A stretch of 30,394 bases of DNA from JBMNNS01 sp050942625 (GTDB lineage Bacteria; Bacillota; Dethiobacteria; DTU022; UBA8154), in assembly GCA_050942625.1 (NCBI GenBank), contig JBMNNS010000010.1, forward strand, positions 1 to 30,394, written 5' to 3'. The notes beneath the pieces were generated by a model. That model was not told where the DNA came from, ran no database searches, and was given only the letters and a program-made list of their open reading frames with translations. How positions within the stretch are numbered: the first letter of the stretch is position 1; each line of letters begins with the position of its first letter. The translations under genes and the position numbers were made by a program. Positions 24,310-30,394 of the stretch are shown here, piece after piece.

Positions 24310-25221
24310 ATGGCCGAAATAGTAAAAAACCGTATGGAACTTTTATTTTTATACGATGTAACCGATGCTAACCCCAATGGTGATCCCTTGGACGAAAACA
24401 AACCTCGTTTGGATGAAGAGACCTGGAAAAACATTGTGACCGATGTACGTTTAAAAAGGACTATCCGGGATTATCTACATGATTACCTTGGGCAGGATAT
24501 TTTTGTATTAGAATTGCGTGATGAAAATGATAATTTGAAAACAAAGGAGGACCGTTTAAAGAAATATTTAAATAACGAGGATATTTTGAAAAAGTGTATC
24601 GATGTTCGGCTTTTTGGTGCAACAACAGCAGTAAAGGGTAAAACAATGACCTTAACCGGACCGGTACAATTTAAATTTGGTCGCTCCCTGCACCGTGTAG
24701 ACCTTAGCTATATCAAGGGGACGACAGTTATGCCTTCTGCTCAGGATAAAAAACAAGGAACTTTTACTGAAAAATATATTTTACCCTATTCCCTGATCGC
24801 TTTCTATGGAGTTGTCAATGAAAATGCCGCTATCCGGCAAAATATTCCTTTGACCGGACAGGACATTGAACTTTTGCTGGAGGGGATGTGGCAGGGAACG
24901 AAAAATTTGCTGTCTACTTCCAAGGCCGGACAGATGCCACGCTTGTTATTGCAGATCGTTTATCAAGAAAAGAATTATCATCTGGGTGAATTGGATAAAC
25001 GCATCCGCTTCCTCAGCGAGAAAAACGATGAAGAAATCCGTGACATAACCGAGGGTTGCCTGGAAATAGATCCACTTGTCGCCTCTCTTAAAGAACAAAA
25101 GGGAAAAATACAAAGAATTCGTTACAAGATCGATAGTCGTCTGACGATAAGGCTCAATGGCGAGGATCTTGAATTACCCAAGGCCCTGGAGGGGCTGCCG
25201 GTGGAAAAAATCAGCATATAA
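24310..25221 (+). CDS. cas7: Type I-B Cascade backbone subunit Cas7b (Csh2-like)
   Basis: The ~303-residue crRNA-binding backbone subunit. The N-terminus LLFLYDVTDANPNGDPLDEN followed by DVRLKRTIRDYL is highly characteristic of the Csh2/Cas7 group, as is GATTAVKGKTMTLTGPVQFK with the later FGRSLHRVD. Several copies coat the crRNA spacer in Cascade. ATG 24310 is favoured: GGAGG (24296-24300) is 9 bases upstream, whereas the longer in-frame ATG at 24289 overlaps that site. It lies between cas8b and cas5, as in canonical I-B operons. Confidence 0.95.
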   Translation: MAEIVKNRMELLFLYDVTDANPNGDPLDENKPRLDEETWKNIVTDVRLKRTIRDYLHDYLGQDIFVLELRDENDNLKTKEDRLKKYLNNEDILKKCIDVRLFGATTAVKGKTMTLTGPVQFKFGRSLHRVDLSYIKGTTVMPSAQDKKQGTFTEKYILPYSLIAFYGVVNENAAIRQNIPLTGQDIELLLEGMWQGTKNLLSTSKAGQMPRLLLQIVYQEKNYHLGELDKRIRFLSEKNDEEIRDITEGCLEIDPLVASLKEQKGKIQRIRYKIDSRLTIRLNGEDLELPKALEGLPVEKISI

Positions 25222-25243
25222 AACAAGAAAGGATAGGGATTAG

Positions 25244-25960
25244 ATGGAAGTACTCGTGTTTCAAATCAAAGGAGACTTTGGACATTTTAGAAAGTATTAT
25301 ACGACTTCTTCGCCCTTAACCTTTGCCTTCCCTCCACCGCCGACTATTATGGGAATGCTGGCGGCAATTGCCGGTATCGACAAGAAAGAATACCTTACTT
25401 TGTTTTCGAGCGCAGTTTGTTCGGTGGCAATTGGCATTGATAGCCCGGTGCAAAAAGTACGCATGGGTATCAACCATATCAATACTAAAGGAAACTATTG
25501 GATACCCATTAAAAAGGGAACACACGAAGCCCGGACGCAGATCCGCACGGAGTTGCTAAAAAATCCCTGTTATACTTTTTATATAGCCCATAAGGACAAG
25601 GACCTTTTTAGTGGTTTGGCACACAACATCAAAGAACACAAAACTGTTTTTACCCTTTCCTTGGGCTTAAGCGAGCTATTGGCAGACTTTGCATTTACCG
25701 GGATTTTAAAATTTCATAAGAACCAAAATATTAGAAAAGAGATTCATACCGTTATTCCCATGAAAAACATTGTTGTTTCCGGTATTGTCTTCGAAAGGGG
25801 TAAAAAATATTTTAAGGACAAGATTCCTGTGGAGATGACGCCGGAGCGCATCGTAGAAAGCTATGAAGACGTTCTTTATGAGTCACAGGGCCAACCTATT
25901 GAAGCCCAGGTAAAGGAATGTTGGGAGGGAGAAAATGGGCGTTGCATTACCTTTCTCTAA
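25244..25960 (+). CDS. cas5: Type I-B Cas5b
   Basis: The 238-residue Cascade subunit that binds the crRNA 5' handle. The start, VLVFQIKGDFGHFRKYYTTS, followed by LTFAFPPPPTIMGMLAAIAG at about 25-44, is diagnostic for Cas5 of the I-B (Cas5h) group. No catalytic residues are expected because Cas6 processes the repeat in this subtype. Its end overlaps the start of cas3 by 26 bases, indicating tight translational coupling. Confidence 0.94.
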   Translation: MEVLVFQIKGDFGHFRKYYTTSSPLTFAFPPPPTIMGMLAAIAGIDKKEYLTLFSSAVCSVAIGIDSPVQKVRMGINHINTKGNYWIPIKKGTHEARTQIRTELLKNPCYTFYIAHKDKDLFSGLAHNIKEHKTVFTLSLGLSELLADFAFTGILKFHKNQNIRKEIHTVIPMKNIVVSGIVFERGKKYFKDKIPVEMTPERIVESYEDVLYESQGQPIEAQVKECWEGENGRCITFL

Positions 25961-28322
25961 TTTATATTCTCATCCGGGTAAACCACTGGAAAGGCACCTT
26001 CTTAATGTTGCTGCAATTGCCCTACATAATTTTTCCGAGGAACCTGTAGAAATGATCGGTGTTTTTAGGAGGGAGACCCTTGCTAAACTCATTCTGCTTT
26101 CTTCCTTAAGCCATGATCTTGGGAAGGCTACTTCATTTTTCCAGGAATATTTGAATGCTGGGGAAAAAGAAAAAAATCTCCTTAAAAACAAAACAGAAAC
26201 CCGCCATGGGTTGCTTTCGGCAATTGTTGTTTTTTATGCTGTAAAGTCGGCGCTACAGGCCATAAATGAACCGCCGGAAGAATACCTTCTCCTTGCTTTT
26301 GCAGCTTTTATGGCCGTAAGAAGGCATCATGGCAATCTAGATGAAGCGTTGGCCGAATCCTTTTTAAGTTCGAAAGACAAAGAAGTGTTGCTTTATCAGG
26401 CAGGCAGCATTGATAAAAAAAACTTTTCTTTATTGATGGCCCATTTGTACCGGGCAGGGTTTAATCTGGAGTTGGAACCAAAGCTGCTGGGGGAGTTAAT
26501 CAATGGCTTCCCCAGCGAATTGTTAGCCGTCAGGCGTCAAATAAGAAAAATTGGCAGGAGGGAGGATCTCTCCCTTTTTTACCTTGTCAATTACCTTTTT
26601 TCACATTTAGTTGATGCTGATAAAAATGAGGCTTCATTGGGCCAGTTACTTCCAAGAAAAGAATTTAAATTATCCTCTAAATTAGTAAAAAGATATAAGG
26701 AATCTGCCGGTTTAGAACCAACACCTATCAATGAATTGCGGGAAGAGGCTTTTAGGGAAGTAATGGGTCATCCCCTTGATTTAAAGAAACACCTTTATTC
26801 TTTAAATTTACCAACAGGACTGGGGAAAACTTTGACTTCTTTCTCTTTTGCCCTGAAGTTAAGGGAAAAAATCGGAAAGGAATTCGGCTATCTGCCCCGT
26901 ATTATTTACTGCCTGCCTTTTTTAAGCGTTATTGAACAAAATGCAGCCATTTTGGATGAGGTTTGCCGTGCTAGTGGTTACCCTGTAGAAAGCACTCTTT
27001 TGTTAAAACACCACCATTTAGCAGATTATACCTATAAAAAAGATGATGATGAATTTTCGCCGGAGGAAGCCAAGATTTTAATTGAAGGTTGGAACTCCGA
27101 GATCGTTATAACTACATTTGTCCAGTTTTTCCACACCCTTGTTTCCAACCGCAACCGGGCCTTATTGAAGTTCCATCGTTTTTCAGGAAGTATAATTATT
27201 TTAGACGAAGTGCAATCCATTCCTTTTGGTTATTGGTTGCTGGTTAAAAATATGTTGCAAAAGTTATGTTGTTTTGGAAATGCTTATGTAATGCTAGTAA
27301 CTGCTACTGAACCATTAATCTTTGAACGGGAAGAAGTGGTCTCCCTAGTAAAGAAGGAAAAGTATTTTTCGCAAATGAACCGGGTAGTGGTAAAACCCAG
27401 GTTGGAAGAGGATCTAACCCTGGATGAATTTGGGGAAAAAATAAAAATACAAGACGGCAAAAGCTATTTATTTATTTTAAATACTGTGCAATCCGCAAAA
27501 GAATTTTATGATATTTTAGCAAAAAAAACTAAAGAGGAGATTATTTTACTTACAACCCATATCATACCCTATGAACGGTTGGAACGCATAGTAATGCTCA
27601 GGGAGAAAAAAGTTCGTCTAGCTATATCTACCCAACTGGTGGAGGCAGGGGTGGATTTAGATTTTGATGTTGTCTACCGTGACATGGCCCCACTTGACGC
27701 TATAAACCAGGCAGCCGGCCGTTGCAATCGCCACGGGGACAGGGCAGGGGAGGTTATTGTTGTCTCCTTGACAAATGAAGGTGAATCAGTAAGAAGGCGG
27801 TATGCTTCATATATTTACGATCCTATTCTTTTAGGGGTTACCAGAAGTTTTCTGGAACAAAAGGACACTATTCCTGAAAAAAAATTTTTAGACCTTATTC
27901 AAGATTATTATGAGGAACTCCAGCAAAGAAAATCTAATGACACATCCAAAAAACTTTTAGCAGCGTTGTACCAGTTAAAATATCAAAAAAAAAGTAATGA
28001 TGATACCCCCGGTGTTTCCGACTTCAAACTAATTGTTGAGGATTATCCCAAAATTGATGTTTTTATTGAATATAATGAAGATGCTGCAAATGTCTGGGAG
28101 AAATATGTATACATAAAGGGGATCTCAGATTTAATACAAAGAAGGTCGGAGTTTAATAAAATCAAGGCCGATTTTTATAAATATACCGTAGCTATACCTG
28201 TAAATGTTGAAAACATACCACCTGAAGTGGCTGGCTTCAGGTATGTAAACCGTAACAGCTTACCGGATTATTACAACCTGAAAACGGGATTCAAAACCGA
28301 AGGGGAGTTGTTGCTATGGTAG
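25935..28322 (+). CDS. cas3: Cas3 nuclease-helicase (HD + SF2 helicase)
   Basis: The 795-residue effector nuclease recruited by Cascade to degrade target DNA. N-terminal HD nuclease: His21, SHDLGKAT with His60/Asp61, TRHGLLS with His91, and RRHHGN with His131/His132. Helicase: Walker A PTGLGKT (293-299), Walker B DEVQ (424-427), motif III VTATEP, motif V STQLVEAGVDLDFDVV and motif VI QAAGRCNRHG (592-601). All expected catalytic residues are present, so it should be active. GGGAGGGAG precedes the ATG inside cas5. The 7-base overlap with cas4 continues the operon. Confidence 0.96.
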   Translation: MGVALPFSNLYSHPGKPLERHLLNVAAIALHNFSEEPVEMIGVFRRETLAKLILLSSLSHDLGKATSFFQEYLNAGEKEKNLLKNKTETRHGLLSAIVVFYAVKSALQAINEPPEEYLLLAFAAFMAVRRHHGNLDEALAESFLSSKDKEVLLYQAGSIDKKNFSLLMAHLYRAGFNLELEPKLLGELINGFPSELLAVRRQIRKIGRREDLSLFYLVNYLFSHLVDADKNEASLGQLLPRKEFKLSSKLVKRYKESAGLEPTPINELREEAFREVMGHPLDLKKHLYSLNLPTGLGKTLTSFSFALKLREKIGKEFGYLPRIIYCLPFLSVIEQNAAILDEVCRASGYPVESTLLLKHHHLADYTYKKDDDEFSPEEAKILIEGWNSEIVITTFVQFFHTLVSNRNRALLKFHRFSGSIIILDEVQSIPFGYWLLVKNMLQKLCCFGNAYVMLVTATEPLIFEREEVVSLVKKEKYFSQMNRVVVKPRLEEDLTLDEFGEKIKIQDGKSYLFILNTVQSAKEFYDILAKKTKEEIILLTTHIIPYERLERIVMLREKKVRLAISTQLVEAGVDLDFDVVYRDMAPLDAINQAAGRCNRHGDRAGEVIVVSLTNEGESVRRRYASYIYDPILLGVTRSFLEQKDTIPEKKFLDLIQDYYEELQQRKSNDTSKKLLAALYQLKYQKKSNDDTPGVSDFKLIVEDYPKIDVFIEYNEDAANVWEKYVYIKGISDLIQRRSEFNKIKADFYKYTVAIPVNVENIPPEVAGFRYVNRNSLPDYYNLKTGFKTEGELLLW

Positions 28323-28822
28323 AAAAGATCACTGGAACCCTTATGCAAAGTTATTTCATTTGTCACAGGCAGTTATGGTTAATGTCCCGTCAGTTAATCC
28401 CTGATCAGGAGCACCCTTACCTGGTAATGGGGCGTATCCTTGATGAGAGTAGCTATGCACGTGAAAGAAAAAGAATTAGTTTTGAAAACATTGTTTTGGA
28501 TTTTGTCCGTTCCGGGGAGGGGGAGGATCTCATTATCGGTGAAATTAAAAAAAGCTCAAAGGCAGAAAAAAGTGCCAGGATGCAACTTGCCTATTATCTT
28601 TACCGTCTCAAGGAAACAGGTATTCAGGCTAAGGGTATTCTTTCTTTCCCCCGGGAGCGCAAAAGGACTCCTGTAGAACTCACACCTGAGTTAGAAAAGG
28701 AATTGGAAAAAATATTCATAGAGATCCAAGGTATTATTCGACTGGAAAAACCCCCACCTTTTAAAAAAATAGGATATTGTAAATATTGCGGTCATAAGGA
28801 GTTTTGTTTCTCATGAAAAAAC
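28316..28822 (+). CDS. cas4: Cas4 Fe-S exonuclease of the adaptation module
   Basis: A 166-residue RecB-like nuclease that trims prespacers and helps select the PAM. It shows the single N-terminal iron-sulfur ligand Cys16 (YFICHRQLW), the active-site strand IIGEIKK with Glu76-x-Lys78, and the C-terminal cluster ligands Cys155, Cys158 and Cys164 (YCKYCGHKEFC). The size is typical for Cas4. The start overlaps the stop of cas3 (ATGGTAG), and its own stop, read at 28814-28816, overlaps the cas1 start; the end should be taken as 28816. All visible residues indicate an intact enzyme. Confidence 0.93.
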
Positions 28823-29805
28823 CACTATATATTTTTTCAAGCGGAGAACTAAAAAGAAAAGACAATACAATATATTTTGAAAATGAACTGGGGAAAAAAT
28901 ATATCCCTGTTGAAAACACCAATGAAATATTTATTTTTGGTGAAGTTGATATTAATAAACGGTTTTTGGAATTTTTGACCCAGTCAAAAATCATTCTCCA
29001 TTTTTTTAACCGGTATAATTATTATGTAGGTTCTTTTTATCCCCGTGAACATTTAAATTCAGGCTATATGATTCTTAAACAAGCCGAACACTACCTTGAT
29101 TATGAAAAAAGGCTATCAATAGCCAAAAAATATGCCCAAGGTGCTGTCGGCAACATTTTACAGGTGCTCAGGTACTACAGGAGAAGGGGCAAGGAACTGG
29201 GGGGTATTGAATATTCGATTAAATCATTGGAGGAAAAACTTCCTGATAGCTCCAGTATAGAAGAACTCATGGCCCTGGAAGGAAATGCCCGTGAATATTA
29301 TTATCGTTCCTTTGATCACATTTTAAACGACGCTGACTTTATTTTTAGCAAGCGAAGCCGGCGACCGCCTAAAAATAAACTGAATACCCTGATAAGTTTC
29401 GGTAATTCCCTTCTTTATGTGATTGTGCTAAGCGAAATATTTCAAACACACCTTGATCCTCGAATTGGTTTTTTGCATGCAACAAATTTTAGGCGCTTTT
29501 CTTTAAATTTGGATGTAGCAGAAATTTTTAAACCCATCATTGTTGACAGGCTAATATTTAAATTAGTGGGAAAAAAAATGGTGACTAAGGAAGGCTTTGA
29601 AAGTGGGACAGAAAGTCTGATGCTAAAGGAAAGAACCAAACATTTATTTGTGACCGAGCTTGACAATAAGTTAAAAAGCACGATTAGTTACCATAGCCTT
29701 GGTAGAAATGTTTCGTACCGGCGCCTGATACGCCTGGAACTTTATAAATTGCAAAAACATTTAATGGACGAGATAGAATATAAGCCGTTTCTTGCTAAAT
29801 GGTGA
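28813..29805 (+). CDS. cas1: Cas1 integrase (type I-B)
   Basis: The ~330-residue CRISPR integrase that, with Cas2, inserts new spacers at the leader end. The metal-binding residues are in LMALEGNAREYYY (Glu), GFLHATNFRRFSLNLDVAE (His and Asp) in the helical C-terminal domain; the N-terminal beta domain begins KPLYIFSSGELKRKDNT, typical of I-B Cas1. ATG 28813 is preferred, overlapping the cas4 stop as ATGA with AAGGAG 11 bases upstream; an in-frame TTG at 28804 would sit too close to that site. Confidence 0.96.
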   Translation: MKKPLYIFSSGELKRKDNTIYFENELGKKYIPVENTNEIFIFGEVDINKRFLEFLTQSKIILHFFNRYNYYVGSFYPREHLNSGYMILKQAEHYLDYEKRLSIAKKYAQGAVGNILQVLRYYRRRGKELGGIEYSIKSLEEKLPDSSSIEELMALEGNAREYYYRSFDHILNDADFIFSKRSRRPPKNKLNTLISFGNSLLYVIVLSEIFQTHLDPRIGFLHATNFRRFSLNLDVAEIFKPIIVDRLIFKLVGKKMVTKEGFESGTESLMLKERTKHLFVTELDNKLKSTISYHSLGRNVSYRRLIRLELYKLQKHLMDEIEYKPFLAKW

Positions 29806-29840
29806 TTTTTTTTAATGAAGTTAAAGTTTGGTGAGGCTAT

Positions 29841-30107
29841 ATGTTTGTAATTTTGGTGTATGATATAAACCAAAAAAGGGTGAATAAGGTCTTAAAAACC
29901 TGCCGCAAATACCTAACCTGGGTCCAGAACTCTGTTTTAGAGGGCGAAATTACCGAAGCAACTTTATATAAACTTAAAATGGAATTAAAAAAAATAATTA
30001 AAGAAAACGAGGATTCCATCATTATCTATAGCCTCCGCACTACAAATTACTCTACTCGGGAAATAATGGGGCTGGAAAAAGGGAGTAGCGATGAAATTAT
30101 TATTTAA
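29841..30107 (+). CDS. cas2: Cas2 adaptation protein
   Basis: An 88-residue ferredoxin-fold protein, the structural partner of Cas1. It starts MFVILVYDINQKRVNKVLKT, with the conserved strand-end aspartate (Asp8) and the following NxxR pattern of the family, and later has WVQNSVLEGEIT, the typical central motif. It dimerises between two Cas1 dimers to measure spacer length. It lies 35 bases after cas1 and directly before the leader and array, the normal order for I-B loci. Confidence 0.96.
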   Translation: MFVILVYDINQKRVNKVLKTCRKYLTWVQNSVLEGEITEATLYKLKMELKKIIKENEDSIIIYSLRTTNYSTREIMGLEKGSSDEIII

Positions 30108-30131
30108 CTTTATTTAGCTTATTTTTTTACT

Positions 30132-30160
30132 TTGACATTTTGGATTTTTAAGGATAAAAT
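30132..30160 (+). promoter_or_regulatory. CRISPR leader promoter
   Basis: A perfect TTGACA (30132-30137) and TAAAAT (30155-30160, 5/6) are separated by 17 bases, the best-scoring promoter I see in the window. Transcription should begin near 30167 and run into the array starting at 30321, giving a leader transcript of about 155 bases before the first repeat. Confidence 0.65.
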
Positions 30161-30161
30161 A

Positions 30162-30203
30162 TTGTCGATCCCCAATAGTGTAAAAATGCCGGGGGATCGA
30201 CAA
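30162..30203 (+). repeat. Perfect 12-bp inverted repeat in the CRISPR leader
   Basis: TTGTCGATCCCC (30162-30173) is perfectly complementary to GGGGATCGACAA (30192-30203) across an 18-base spacer. It is followed by AAATGGTTTTTTAGG, so it could act as a terminator for the cas operon. However, it begins immediately after the leader promoter's -10, so the predicted start of pre-crRNA falls inside its left arm; an operator or a leader element used by the adaptation machinery is equally possible. Confidence 0.6.
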
Positions 30204-30320
30204 AATGGTTTTTTAGGAAAACACCATAACTATCGGCATAAACGGATCTCATCAAAATTATTATTACTCTTAATAATAACTATGTAATAACGAAACCATG
30301 ATTTTTTGTGCATTCAAACG

Positions 30321-30394
30321 GTTTCCAGCCTACCTATGAGGAATTGAAACCTTGACGATAGATGGCAAACGAGGTATAATCGTCCATTCAAACG
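30321..30394 (+). CRISPR. Start of a type I-B CRISPR array (first repeat and spacer; continues past the window)
   Basis: The first repeat is the 30-mer at 30321-30350, beginning GTTTCCAGCC and ending GAGGAATTGAAAC, a typical I-B repeat. Its last eight bases, ATTGAAAC, are the expected 5' tag of mature crRNA after Cas6 cleavage, so the array is transcribed in the same direction as the cas genes. The spacer begins at 30351, and the window ends before the second repeat. CATTCAAACG occurs directly before the first repeat (30311-30320) and again at the very end of the window (30385-30394), 74 bases apart, so the true repeat may be longer than 30 bases. Only one repeat is fully visible, so the array call relies on family resemblance, the 10-base recurrence and the position after cas2. 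Confidence 0.85.

Larger units (their letters stand above)
30108..30320 (+). promoter_or_regulatory. CRISPR leader region
   Basis: An AT-rich, gene-free stretch of 213 bases between cas2 and the first repeat. It contains the promoter and palindrome listed separately and a very AT-rich segment at about 30240-30310 next to the array. Its position and composition are those of a leader, which specifies where Cas1-Cas2 integrate and drives array transcription. Confidence 0.75.

Noticed and set aside
11352..30107. Transposase, integrase or attachment sites that would explain insertion of the III-D module
   Set aside because: No transposase-like gene, terminal inverted repeats or target-site duplications were seen at the module edges near 12108-12131 or 22290-22404.

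Overview
The window looks like chromosomal DNA of a strictly anaerobic, Gram-positive Clostridia-type bacterium (Bacillota). This is inferred from the tandem MinD-like ATPases carrying ferredoxin domains, a flavin/Fe-S NADH-oxidising module, purine-rich Shine-Dalgarno sequences with many TTG/GTG starts, sigma-A-like promoters, and a type I-B CRISPR repeat ending in ATTGAAAC. All recognised genes are on the + strand. No gene-free stretch exceeds 300 bases; the longest are 1557-1835, 11079-11351 and 30108-30320, each described below.

Region 1 (1-5954) is redox metabolism: two MinD-family Fe-S ATPases (the first cut by the window edge), then a three-gene NuoE/NuoF/NuoG-like operon with its own promoter and terminator but no catalytic partner, then a short QueG-like Fe-S protein. 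Region 2 (6051-11078) is housekeeping membrane functions: a PspC protein, a zinc-type ABC importer (binding protein, ATPase, permease), a GPH-type MFS symporter and a DUF212 protein.

Region 3 (11079-30394) is a very large CRISPR-Cas locus. A canonical type I-B operon (cas6-cas8b-cas7-cas5-cas3-cas4-cas1-cas2-array) appears to have been split between cas6 and cas8b by a type III-D module of about 10 kb. That module holds a Card1-like CARF nuclease, an HD-less Cas10, a single Cas7, Csx10 with a helical tail resembling Cas11, a double Cas7 (Cas7-2x), Csx19, a large Cas7 with insertions (TIGR03986-like), and a CARF protein fused to a LuxR-type DNA-binding domain. The set resembles the III-Dv (multi-subunit fusion) effector, but with Cas7 still separate from Csx10/Cas11.

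Proposed working model: the single Cas6 makes crRNAs with an AUUGAAAC tag for both effectors. Target RNA recognition by III-D lets Cas10 make cyclic oligoadenylate. This activates the Card1-like effector and, through the CARF-LuxR protein, may switch on the downstream I-B operon, whose promoter has GGTAATTA boxes at activator positions. Base composition supports modular assembly: hand-counted 60-base samples give about 60% G+C in cas6 and 58% in CARF-LuxR, 25-32% in the III-D core and about 38% in I-B. The window ends inside the first spacer-repeat unit of the array.
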